Positions 1-5,733 of a stretch of 6,634 bases of DNA are shown one piece after another. Source of the stretch: Sva-07 sp038321235 (GTDB lineage: Bacteria; Actinomycetota; Acidimicrobiia; Acidimicrobiales; Ilumatobacteraceae); contig JBBQEU010000152.1 in the NCBI GenBank assembly GCA_038321235.1, positions 1-6,634 of the forward strand, in the 5' to 3' direction. Made by a program: the position numbers and the translations under genes. Under the pieces are notes generated by a model. The model was not told the DNA's origin, searched no databases, and worked only from the letters and a program-made list of their open reading frames with translations. Position 1 is the first letter of the stretch; every line of letters begins with the position of its first letter.

Positions 1-215
1 ACGTCGAGCCAGAACGCATCGAGCAACCCTGGGAACGTGTCGATGAACACGTCGCCGTCGAAGAACGCCTGGCGGACCCGCTCCCAGCCGGGGGTGAGCG
101 GGATCAGGATGATCAACGCTCCGACGACGACGATGGTGCTGTTCGCGGCGATGGCGACCGACCGCCGGCGTCGAGCGCGCTCGTAGCGCTCGCGCCGGGT
201 CGGTCGGTCGGACAT
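1..215 (-). CDS. Amino-acid ABC transporter permease, N-terminal part (cut by window edge)
   Basis: This is the start of an inner-membrane permease of the polar amino-acid ABC importer family (HisM/GlnP type), which would form the channel for the substrate delivered by the binding protein encoded just upstream. Only 71 codons are visible. They show a very basic cytoplasmic N-terminus (residues 1-18, rich in Arg), one hydrophobic segment at about residues 19-39, and then a TPGWERVRQAFFD stretch and FPGLLDAFWLD. That order (Arg-rich leader, first helix, PGW..V...FFD, then the segment leading into the transport domain) is what I recall from actinobacterial members; this is recognition, not a search. 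The ATG at 215 lies 31 bases after the binding-protein stop on the same strand, so the two are probably one operon. I see no clear Shine-Dalgarno sequence before it. The EAA loop and the remaining helices lie outside the window, so substrate type rests on the neighbour. Confidence 0.82.
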   Translation of the reverse strand, partial: MSDRPTRRERYERARRRRSVAIAANSTIVVVGALIILIPLTPGWERVRQAFFDGDVFIDTFPGLLDAFWLD

Positions 216-246
216 CAGTGACGGAACGTGCTGGTGGCGGGTCGGG

Positions 247-1167
247 TCACTCGGCCGTGATCACCGGTGCGCCGGTGAAATCCGAGAGCCACTCCTGGGT
301 GATCGAATCGAGCCCGCCGTTGTCGGTGAGCGTCGTGATCGCGGCGTCGACGCACGCAGTGAGCGCGCTGTCCTTCTCGAGGACGAACCCGAACTGGTCG
401 GTCGTACCGCCTGCGTCAGCAGGGAACTGGCCGACGACCGCGCTTCCCTCGATCTCCACGCCGGACACGAACAGTGCCGTCGGCAGGTCGAACACGGCGG
501 CATCGATCTGGTTCGCTTCGAGGGCGGCCTTGGCGCCGACGTTGTCGTCGTACACGAACGGCTCCTGGGTGGGCTGGATCACGTCGGTGATGAACGCCAG
601 GCTGGTGGTGCCGACCTGGGCGCCGAACTTGACGTCCTTGAGGTCGGCGATGGTGGTCGCTCCCTCGGCCGAGGAGCCCTCGAGCGCCACGATGGCCTGG
701 TTGCTCGTGAAGTACGGCAACGAGAAGTCGATGTTCTCGGCGCGCTCGGGAGTGATCGTGTACTGCTGCAGGTTGATGTCGAAGTTCTTCGCGCCGGGCT
801 GGATGGCTTCGTCGAACGTGGTGCGTACCCAGGTGACGGCGTCACCTTCGTACCCCATCTCGGCGGCGACGGCATACGCGACTGCCGCCTCGAAACCCTC
901 CCCGGTCTCGGGGGCATCGTCGATCACCCACGGGTAGAAGGCGGGCTCGCCGGTGGCGATGGTGAGTACGCCGTCGTCGATCGTGGCCGCACAGTCACCG
1001 GTGGCAGCACCGTCGTCGGACCCGCCGGAGGTGTCGGAGGTGTCGGTCGGGGCATCGGTGTCGTCAGCGGATCCGCTGGCATCGTCGTCGCTGCCGCAAG
1101 CGGCAAGGACGAGGGCGCCGACGGCGATGGCCGGAATGATCCGGCGCAGGGCGGGGGAGCGTCGCAT
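247..1167 (-). CDS. Amino-acid ABC transporter substrate-binding lipoprotein
   Basis: This is a 306-residue family 3 (SBP_bac_3, PF00497-like) solute-binding protein that would capture an amino acid outside the membrane and hand it to the permease encoded next. The N-terminus is a lipoprotein signal: Arg-rich start, hydrophobic core, and lipobox LAAC with Cys24. Residues 26-57 are an acidic Asp/Ser/Thr/Gly linker that would tether the domain to the membrane. The folded part follows. ITPERAENIDFSLPYF contains Arg142, at the position that binds the substrate carboxylate in HisJ-type proteins, and AVFDLPTA contains Asp227, at the position that binds the amino group. Both ligands argue for an amino acid rather than a sugar; which one cannot be told. 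Cys59 and Cys272 could form a disulfide. A GTG nine codons upstream (1194) is also open, but an AAGGAG six bases before the ATG at 1167 decides for the shorter form. Confidence 0.93.
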   Translation of the reverse strand: MRRSPALRRIIPAIAVGALVLAACGSDDDASGSADDTDAPTDTSDTSGGSDDGAATGDCAATIDDGVLTIATGEPAFYPWVIDDAPETGEGFEAAVAYAVAAEMGYEGDAVTWVRTTFDEAIQPGAKNFDINLQQYTITPERAENIDFSLPYFTSNQAIVALEGSSAEGATTIADLKDVKFGAQVGTTSLAFITDVIQPTQEPFVYDDNVGAKAALEANQIDAAVFDLPTALFVSGVEIEGSAVVGQFPADAGGTTDQFGFVLEKDSALTACVDAAITTLTDNGGLDSITQEWLSDFTGAPVITAE

Positions 1168-1173
1168 GAGGTT

Positions 1174-1179
1174 CTCCTT
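1174..1179 (-). promoter_or_regulatory. Ribosome binding site of the substrate-binding protein gene
   Basis: On the minus strand this reads AAGGAG, with a six-base spacer to the ATG at 1165-1167. It is the best Shine-Dalgarno sequence in the window. It would lie inside the coding region if translation began at the GTG at 1194, so it decides the start codon and places the lipoprotein signal peptide at the usual distance from the N-terminus. Confidence 0.85.
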
Positions 1180-1203
1180 CTGGTTGTTGTTCACGCGACG
1201 CAG

Positions 1204-1209
1204 AAACTA
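1204..1209 (-). promoter_or_regulatory. Candidate -10 element for the ABC transporter operon
   Basis: On the minus strand this reads TAGTTT and fits the actinobacterial sigma-A type -10 pattern TAnnnT. It would start transcription near 1197 and give a leader of about 30 bases that includes the AAGGAG site. I see no convincing TTGACA-like -35 at 16-18 bases upstream, so this is only a candidate. Confidence 0.3.
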
Positions 1210-1247
1210 CTGCCTCGCCCGACGCAGCACGCCCTCGTTGTCGGGTC

Positions 1248-1253
1248 TACGTT
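1248..1253 (+). promoter_or_regulatory. Candidate -10 element giving a leaderless YbhN-family mRNA
   Basis: TACGTT matches TAnnnT and sits exactly at -12 to -7 relative to the GTG start at 1260. Transcription would then begin at the start codon itself and make a leaderless mRNA, a common arrangement in actinobacteria. In agreement, no Shine-Dalgarno sequence precedes the GTG. No clear -35 is present. The element overlaps a 13-base inverted repeat (1249-1261). Confidence 0.4.
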
Positions 1254-1261
1254 CCGAACGT
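1249..1261 (+). repeat. 13-base inverted repeat over promoter and start codon
   Basis: ACGTTC-C-GAACGT is a perfect odd palindrome with six-base arms around one central base. It covers most of the candidate -10 box and reaches the first two bases of the GTG start. Its position suits an operator at which a dimeric repressor would block transcription of the YbhN-family gene, but no regulator is encoded nearby and chance cannot be excluded. The half-site order (GTTC then GAAC) is opposite to the GAAC...GTTC of a LexA box. Confidence 0.4.
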
Positions 1262-2405
1262 GGCCCGCCGATCGAGGACCGATGTCGTTCGGGGCTCGCT
1301 CGTCCTGTGCGTTGGAGCGCTCTTCGCCGGGGCGGTCTGGTTCCAGAGGGACACCGTCGTGGACGCGATCGACGAGATGCGTGCGCTGTCGTTCGGGGTC
1401 GTGGTCGCGCTGGTCGGGCTCGGCGTCCTCGAACGGGTGAGCCGGGCCGACATCGTTCGGCGGCTCCTCGGGACCACCACGTTCGCCCGCTCGCTGACGA
1501 TCCACGACGTGGGGACTGCTGCCAGCAAGGGCGTGCCCCTCGGTGGACCGCTCGCCACCGGGCTTCGCTGGTCGATCGCACGAGATTCGTCGGTGCCCAC
1601 GACGACGTTCACCTCGATGCTCGTCGCCTACGGGGTCGCGACCACGTTCGTCACCTGGCTGTTGCCGTTCGGGGTGCTGCTCGTGGAAGTCACGCAGCGG
1701 CCGCCGACTCGCACCGACACGGCGATGCTCGCCGTGTGTGCCGTGGTGGTCGGTGGTTCGACGCTGTTCTGGGCGGTGGTACTCCGGTCCGAGCGAGTCA
1801 CCACCTGGATGGTGGGATTCCTGCGTCGTCTCACCGCCCGCGTGATCCATCGGTGGCCGAAGCAGTCCCAGCAGCTCGCCGGCCACGATGTCGGGGCCGG
1901 CCTCCTCGATGTTCGCGCCTCACTTCGTGCGGTCGCTGGTCGTCCGTTCGGACTGCTGGCTCGCACCGCGCTCGCTCAGTCGGTCGGCGCCGTGATCCTG
2001 CTCGTGGCGCTACGCGGGCTGGGTGTCGGCGACGAACTGGGCATGCTGGAGTTCGCACGTGTCTACTTCGTGGTCAACCTCCTCAGCTCGTTCGTCCCGG
2101 TCCCCGGCGGGGTCGGTGTGGTCGAAGCGGGCCTGACCGGTGCGCTCGTGGCGGCGGGCGTGAACCCATCGACCGCTCTTGCCGGGGTGCTCGTCTACCG
2201 CCTTCTCACCTACGTCGCCCCCATCGCGCTCGGCGCGACGTTGTACGTGGTGTGGCGACTCGACGTCGCCCGCCGGGCACGATCGACAGCGGCGTCCGGC
2301 CATCCCGATCAGGTCCCCGAGAGCAACGCGATCGCCGTTCAGCGCCGTGTGGAGGCCAGCGTGACCCGGCGAATCGAACTGCACGAAGCAGCGATCATCG
2401 AATAG
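1260..2405 (+). CDS. LPG_synthase_TM / YbhN (UPF0104) family integral membrane protein
   Basis: This 381-residue protein has about eight hydrophobic segments, roughly at residues 12-28, 44-58, 119-142, 155-175, 231-252, 258-270, 278-298 and 303-333. The family signature is P270-x-P-G-G-x-G-x-x-E279 at the end of the sixth segment, in FVPVPGGVGVVEAG. An upstream GVPLGGPLATGLRW (91-104) resembles the conserved first-half Pro/Gly motif. In MprF this membrane domain flips lysyl-phosphatidylglycerol; stand-alone members are mostly of unknown function and are thought to handle lipids or lipid-linked intermediates. The soluble aminoacyl-transferase domain of MprF is absent here. A polar, charged tail (about 335-381) would be cytoplasmic. 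The GTG at 1260 is the furthest-upstream start in frame that I can support, since no ATG or GTG lies between it and about 1200. The gene is divergent from the ABC operon and ends 66 bases before dapA. Confidence 0.85.
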   Translation: MARRSRTDVVRGSLVLCVGALFAGAVWFQRDTVVDAIDEMRALSFGVVVALVGLGVLERVSRADIVRRLLGTTTFARSLTIHDVGTAASKGVPLGGPLATGLRWSIARDSSVPTTTFTSMLVAYGVATTFVTWLLPFGVLLVEVTQRPPTRTDTAMLAVCAVVVGGSTLFWAVVLRSERVTTWMVGFLRRLTARVIHRWPKQSQQLAGHDVGAGLLDVRASLRAVAGRPFGLLARTALAQSVGAVILLVALRGLGVGDELGMLEFARVYFVVNLLSSFVPVPGGVGVVEAGLTGALVAAGVNPSTALAGVLVYRLLTYVAPIALGATLYVVWRLDVARRARSTAASGHPDQVPESNAIAVQRRVEASVTRRIELHEAAIIE

Positions 2406-2408
2406 GTT
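2403..2408 (+). promoter_or_regulatory. Weak candidate -10 element for dapA
   Basis: TAGGTT fits TAnnnT and overlaps the stop codon of the preceding gene. It would start transcription near 2415 and leave a leader of about 57 bases before dapA. The sequence 17 bases upstream (TGCACG) is a poor -35. No terminator is visible between the two genes, so read-through from the YbhN-family gene is equally possible. Confidence 0.2.
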
Positions 2409-2471
2409 GCGGACCGTGAATCGTGTGACGACTGCCGGACATCCTTCTTCCGCATCCAGGTGGTGGCACTG

Positions 2472-3362
2472 ATGGCGCGCTTCGGCCGGTTGCTCACGGC
2501 CATGGTCACCCCGTTCGACGAGGACGGCGAACTCGATGTCGACGCGGCGGTGGCGCTCGCCGAGTGGCTGGTGGAACAGGGCAACGAAGGCCTCGTGGTG
2601 TCTGGCACGACCGGCGAATCACCCGTGTTGTCGATCGACGAGAAGCTCACCTTGTTCGAGGCGGTCGTCAACGCCGTGACCGTCCCGGTGATCGCCGGCA
2701 CCACCGGATCGAACACCCTTCACGACATCGGCCTCACCGAGGAAGCCGGGCATCTGGGCGTCGCTGGCATCCTCGGCGTGTGTCCGTTCTACAGCCGACC
2801 GTCGCAAGCAGGCCTCGAGACCCACTTCCGGGCGATCGCCGCGTCCACCGACCTGCCAGTCGTGCTCTACGACATCCCGATGCGCACCGGCCGCAAGATC
2901 GAGAGCACCACACTCGTTCGTCTCGCCAATGATGTGGCGAACATCGTTGCCCTCAAGGACGCTGCGGGGAACCCAGGCGCCACCGCCGCGGTAGCGGCGA
3001 ACTGTCCTGATGGCTTCGAGATCTACTCGGGTGACGACGCGATGACCTTGCCGCTGCTGGCGGTCGGCGCCGTCGGAGCGATCGGGGTGGCCACCCACTG
3101 GTGTGCGCCCGACCAGGTCGCGATGTTCGACGCCTGGGAGCGTGGCGACGTCGCGGCGGCCCGGCGGATCAACGCTCGCCTGTTGGAGAGCTACGAGTTC
3201 GAGACCAGCGACGCCGCCCCGAACCCGGTACCGTCGAAGGCCATGTTGAGAACACTCGGTCATGCTGTCGGGGAATGCAGGTCCCCGATGGGGCCGACGC
3301 CCCACGGACTCGAAGACGCCGCCCGCGGTGTCTACGAACGCCTGGTGGCCGCCCGTGGCTGA
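2472..3362 (+). CDS. dapA: 4-hydroxy-tetrahydrodipicolinate synthase (DHDPS)
   Basis: DapA condenses pyruvate with aspartate semialdehyde in the cytoplasm. This is the first committed step of the diaminopimelate/lysine branch that feeds peptidoglycan and protein synthesis. The 296-residue length is normal for the family. The catalytic set is complete: Thr46 and Thr47 in SGTTGES, Tyr133 and Arg138 in VLYDIPMRTG, and the Schiff-base Lys162 in VALKDAAG, nearly the same numbering as E. coli (T44, T45, Y133, R138, K161). The opening GRLLTAMVTPF matches actinobacterial DapA closely. A GTG at 2460 would add four residues, but ATG 2472 is preferred because AGGTGG (2458-2463) lies eight bases before it and the protein then begins where family members begin. 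The last eight bases overlap rnj, so the two are probably translationally coupled. The family includes related aldolases, but the Tyr/Arg/Lys set and the rnj-ftsK context favour true DapA. Confidence 0.95.
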   Translation: MARFGRLLTAMVTPFDEDGELDVDAAVALAEWLVEQGNEGLVVSGTTGESPVLSIDEKLTLFEAVVNAVTVPVIAGTTGSNTLHDIGLTEEAGHLGVAGILGVCPFYSRPSQAGLETHFRAIAASTDLPVVLYDIPMRTGRKIESTTLVRLANDVANIVALKDAAGNPGATAAVAANCPDGFEIYSGDDAMTLPLLAVGAVGAIGVATHWCAPDQVAMFDAWERGDVAAARRINARLLESYEFETSDAAPNPVPSKAMLRTLGHAVGECRSPMGPTPHGLEDAARGVYERLVAARG

Positions 3363-5094
3363 GCGCACGTCACCCGGCTCGACCGACCCGAAGATCCCCG
3401 TCCGCATCATCTTCCTGGGCGGGCTGGGTGAGATCGGGCGCAACTGTATGGCGATCGAACAGGGCGCAGCCGACGACCCCGACCGCACGGTCATCCTCAT
3501 CGACTGCGGGTTGATGTTCCCCGACGCGAACATGCACGGCGTCGACCTGATCTTGCCCGACTTCACCTATCTCCGCGAGAACGCCGAGCGAATCTCGGCG
3601 CTCGTCCTCACTCATGGCCACGAGGATCATGTCGGCGCCATCCAGTACCTGCTGCGCGATCACGACGGCATCGGCGACCTGCGCAGCGACCCGCTGCCGA
3701 TCTACGGCGCTGCGCTCACCCTCGGGTTGGCCCGCAACCGCATCGAGGAAGCCGGGTTGCTCCCGAAGACCGACATGCGCAAGGTCGCCGACGGCGAAAC
3801 CGTCGAGATCGGTTCGCTGGCGGTCGAGTTCATCCCTGTCACCCATTCGGTGCCGCATGCGCACGCCATCGCGGTGCACACCGCTCAGGGTGTGGTGTTG
3901 CATTCGGGCGACTACAAGATCGACCTCACCCCGGTCGACTCGCGACGCACCGACCTCGCCCGCCTGGGCCAGTTGGCGAAGGGTCCTGGCATCCGGCTGT
4001 TGATGGCCGACTCCACCAATGCCGAAGAGGCGGGCTACTCGCCGAGCGAGACCACCGTTGGTGCCGTGCTCACCGGATTGTTTGCCGCCCATCGCGATCG
4101 CCGCATCGTCACGGCCAGCTTCGCCAGTCACCTCCACCGAATCCAGCAGATCGCCACGGCTGCGATGGCCGACGGCCGAAAGATCGCCACGCTCGGGTTG
4201 AGCATGAAGAAGAACATCCGGCTCGGGCGTGAGCTGAAGGTGCTCGACATCCCCGAGTCGGCGATCATCGACATCGAGGAGATCGACAAGTACCTCCCGG
4301 GGCAGGTCTGCATCATCTCCACCGGGTCGCAGGGCGAGCCGATGTCGGCGCTGGGTTTGATGGCCCGTGGTGAGAACAAGTGGCTCAAGGTCGGCGAACA
4401 CGACACCGTGGTGTTGTCGAGCCACGCGATCCCCGGCAACGAGGGCAACGTCAATGCCGTCATCGACGGGCTGATCCGGATGGGTGCCGATGTGGTGCAC
4501 TCGGGCATCCTCGACGTGCACGCCACCGGTCACGCCCAGGCCGACGAGATCAAGACCTACCTGTCGATCGTCAACCCCGAGTGGTTCGTGCCGATCCACG
4601 GCGAGTACCGCCACATGGTCGCGAACGCCAAGCTCGGTGAGTTGATGGGCGTGGCGCGCGACCGGGTGTTGCTGTGCGAGGACGGCGATGTGCTCGAGCT
4701 GACCGCCGAGGAGCTTCGCCCTGTCGGCCTGGTGCCGTCCGGCTACCTGTACGTCGACGGCATCGTCGGTGACGTCGGCCAAGGCGTGCTGCGCGACCGT
4801 CAGAAGCTTGCCGAGGAAGGCGTGGTCGTCGTGGTCGTCACGGTCGACATCCAGACCGGCAAGGTGCTGGTCGGTCCCGAGATCATCACACGCGGTTGGG
4901 TATACGCACCCGAGGCCGAGGACCTGCTCGACGAGGCGTGCGACACCGTCGCCGATGCCGTCGAGAAGTCGCTCGCCAAGGGCGTGCGCGACGTCGAAGC
5001 ACTCGAACGAGATGTCCGCCGCGCTGCCGGCAAGTTCGTCAGCGAGCGCACCAAGCGCCGACCGATGATCGTGCCCGTCGTCATGGAGGCCTGA
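3355..5094 (+). CDS. rnj: Ribonuclease J (metallo-beta-lactamase / beta-CASP nuclease)
   Basis: RNase J is a cytoplasmic zinc-dependent nuclease with endonuclease and 5'-3' exonuclease activity, used in mRNA turnover and rRNA maturation. The 579-residue product has the expected order. The beta-lactamase core starts at FLGGLGEIGRN; the metal site H87-G-H-E-D91-H92 follows, with His164 in VTHSVPHA and Asp186 in HSGDYKID. The beta-CASP part has MADSTNAE with Asp219, SFASHLHRI with His259, TGSQGEP (about 323-329) and SSHAIPGNE with His357. Then come HATGHA and PIHGEYRH. The C-terminal domain ends in the typical RRPMIVPVV. No key residue is missing. Start choice: GTG 3355 places a short polar leader before the fold and overlaps the dapA stop by eight bases; GTG 3328 and ATG 3262 are also open, but would add sequence that shadows dapA. 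The next gene begins on the base after the TGA. Confidence 0.96.
   Translation: MAERTSPGSTDPKIPVRIIFLGGLGEIGRNCMAIEQGAADDPDRTVILIDCGLMFPDANMHGVDLILPDFTYLRENAERISALVLTHGHEDHVGAIQYLLRDHDGIGDLRSDPLPIYGAALTLGLARNRIEEAGLLPKTDMRKVADGETVEIGSLAVEFIPVTHSVPHAHAIAVHTAQGVVLHSGDYKIDLTPVDSRRTDLARLGQLAKGPGIRLLMADSTNAEEAGYSPSETTVGAVLTGLFAAHRDRRIVTASFASHLHRIQQIATAAMADGRKIATLGLSMKKNIRLGRELKVLDIPESAIIDIEEIDKYLPGQVCIISTGSQGEPMSALGLMARGENKWLKVGEHDTVVLSSHAIPGNEGNVNAVIDGLIRMGADVVHSGILDVHATGHAQADEIKTYLSIVNPEWFVPIHGEYRHMVANAKLGELMGVARDRVLLCEDGDVLELTAEELRPVGLVPSGYLYVDGIVGDVGQGVLRDRQKLAEEGVVVVVVTVDIQTGKVLVGPEIITRGWVYAPEAEDLLDEACDTVADAVEKSLAKGVRDVEALERDVRRAAGKFVSERTKRRPMIVPVVMEA
5085..5089 (+). promoter_or_regulatory. 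Ribosome binding site of the small lipoprotein gene, inside rnj
   Basis: GGAGG lies in the last codons of rnj, with five bases between it and the TTG at 5095. A perfect core Shine-Dalgarno at this distance supports TTG as a genuine start and suggests that ribosomes finishing rnj re-initiate directly on the next gene. Confidence 0.7.
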
Positions 5095-5625
5095 TTGTCG
5101 CGGTGGATCGTCGCCGGTGTCATCGGCCTGCTGGTCGTGGTCGGGGCCGCGTGTGGGGGCGATGACGCCGACGGTGACAACGGTGGCGGCGGGGCTGGCG
5201 CTGACGACGCGTTCGTGTCGGACATCCGCCCGGCGATCGACGCGATCGAGGCCGAGCTCGGTGCTGGGGCGGTGTTCTTCGAAGTCACCGCGAGCCAGCA
5301 GGTGACCAACCTCTTCGTTGCCGTCGACGATGCATCGGCAGCAGTGCCGTACGTGTACCTCGACGGAGAGTTGCAGCCGCCGGCACCGACGCTGACCGGC
5401 GCATCGGGCTTCACGTTCTCGGCCGACGCCGTCGACTTCGACGAGGGTTCGATCCTCGACGCCGTGAGCGACGAGTTGCCGGACTCCACGATCGAAGCGC
5501 TCAGCATCGAGGGTGGCGAAGGCGGTGTCGTGCGCTATGTCGTCTCGACGTTGTCGCCGGGCGGCGGCCGCCTCGACGTCACGGTGTCGAAGGACGGCGC
5601 CGTCCTCGAGGTCGACCCCGTCTGA
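5095..5625 (+). CDS. Small secreted lipoprotein of unknown function
   Basis: I do not recognise this 176-residue protein. Residues 1-19 form a short signal peptide with one basic residue (Arg3) and a Val/Leu/Ile core, followed by a lipobox-like VGAAC with Cys20. Gly rather than a bulky residue at -3 is unusual but tolerated. A Gly/Asp linker runs from 21 to 38. The rest looks like two similar halves, each a helix followed by beta strands: helix about 38-56 with strands to 95, then helix about 117-129 with strands to 174. The second half (ILDAVSDELP, then RYVVSTL, then DVTVSKDGAVLEV) has the feel of a PepSY-type module; this is inference from pattern only. The start is TTG, directly after the rnj TGA and in the same frame, supported by GGAGG at 5085-5089. 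It is probably the last gene of the dapA-rnj transcript, followed by a hairpin terminator. It would act outside the membrane. Confidence 0.8.
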   Translation: MSRWIVAGVIGLLVVVGAACGGDDADGDNGGGGAGADDAFVSDIRPAIDAIEAELGAGAVFFEVTASQQVTNLFVAVDDASAAVPYVYLDGELQPPAPTLTGASGFTFSADAVDFDEGSILDAVSDELPDSTIEALSIEGGEGGVVRYVVSTLSPGGGRLDVTVSKDGAVLEVDPV

Positions 5626-5629
5626 AATT

Positions 5630-5679
5630 CGTGATGCGTGGTGTCAGACACCAAACGTCCACCACGCGTCACGGTTTTT
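5630..5679 (+). terminator. Intrinsic terminator after the dapA-rnj-lipoprotein group
   Basis: Bases 5630-5643 can pair with 5660-5673 to form a 14-base-pair stem with one G-U wobble (5635 with 5668), around a 16-base loop. Five T residues follow at 5675-5679, after a single G. It starts five bases after the lipoprotein stop codon, as expected for the end of an operon, and separates it from ftsK. The loop and the left arm together hold a second, overlapping palindrome (5639-5653), so an alternative small hairpin competes with the long one. Confidence 0.75.
5639..5653 (+). repeat. 15-base odd palindrome inside the terminator
   Basis: TGGTGTC-A-GACACCA is a perfect inverted repeat with seven-base arms around a central A. 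As DNA it could be a protein-binding site or a REP-like repeat unit; as RNA it could form a six-pair hairpin with a CAG triloop that excludes the long terminator stem. Whether it is repeated elsewhere in the genome cannot be judged from this window. Confidence 0.5.
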
Positions 5680-5698
5680 GGGTGAGAGGGTCACGGTT
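5668..5698 (+). repeat. Direct repeat GTCACGGTT in the ftsK upstream region
   Basis: GTCACGGTT occurs at 5668-5676 and again at 5690-5698, 22 bases apart start to start, or about two helical turns. The second copy also begins a short inverted pair: GTCAC at 5690-5694 and GTGAC at 5703-5707. Spacing on one face of the helix would suit a regulator upstream of ftsK. The first copy also forms part of the terminator stem, which offers a competing explanation. Confidence 0.35.
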
Positions 5699-5717
5699 CG
5701 GTGTGACAGCCCCTTGG

Positions 5718-5723
5718 TACCGT
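5718..5723 (+). promoter_or_regulatory. Candidate -10 element for ftsK
   Basis: TACCGT fits TAnnnT and ends ten bases before the ATG at 5734. Transcription would begin around 5730, leaving almost no leader, which fits the absence of a Shine-Dalgarno sequence before ftsK. There is no good -35: GTGACA at 5703-5708 resembles one but is only nine bases away. A promoter is expected here because a terminator lies just upstream. Confidence 0.3.
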
Positions 5724-5733
5724 GTACGACGTC

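Noticed and set aside
218..937. Plus-strand reading frame (239 codons) opposite the binding-protein gene
   Set aside because: It is Ser/Ala-rich and antisense to a complete lipoprotein gene that has a signal peptide, strong Shine-Dalgarno and both ligand residues.
1249..1261. LexA/SOS box in the divergent promoter
   Set aside because: Actinobacterial LexA sites read GAAC-four bases-GTTC. This repeat has the half-sites in the opposite order with a one-base centre, so it is kept only as an unassigned palindrome.
953..2419. Long plus-strand reading frame (488 codons)
   Set aside because: It starts antisense to the binding-protein gene, crosses the divergent promoter region, and then shadows the YbhN-family gene in another frame. 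The product is Arg/Gly/Pro-rich with no domain-like sequence, as expected of an out-of-frame shadow in GC-rich DNA.
2619..3566. Minus-strand reading frame (315 codons) opposite dapA and rnj
   Set aside because: It is antisense to two genes with complete catalytic motifs and has no domain of its own.
3370..4782. Long minus-strand reading frame (470 codons) opposite rnj
   Set aside because: It is fully antisense to a well-supported RNase J. Its sequence is rich in Asp, Val, His and Arg with no recognisable motif, and it mirrors the codon bias of rnj.
4800..5507. Minus-strand reading frame (235 codons) opposite the rnj end and lipoprotein gene
   Set aside because: It is a low-complexity Ser/Thr/Pro/Ala product with no start signal, spanning a plus-strand gene junction.
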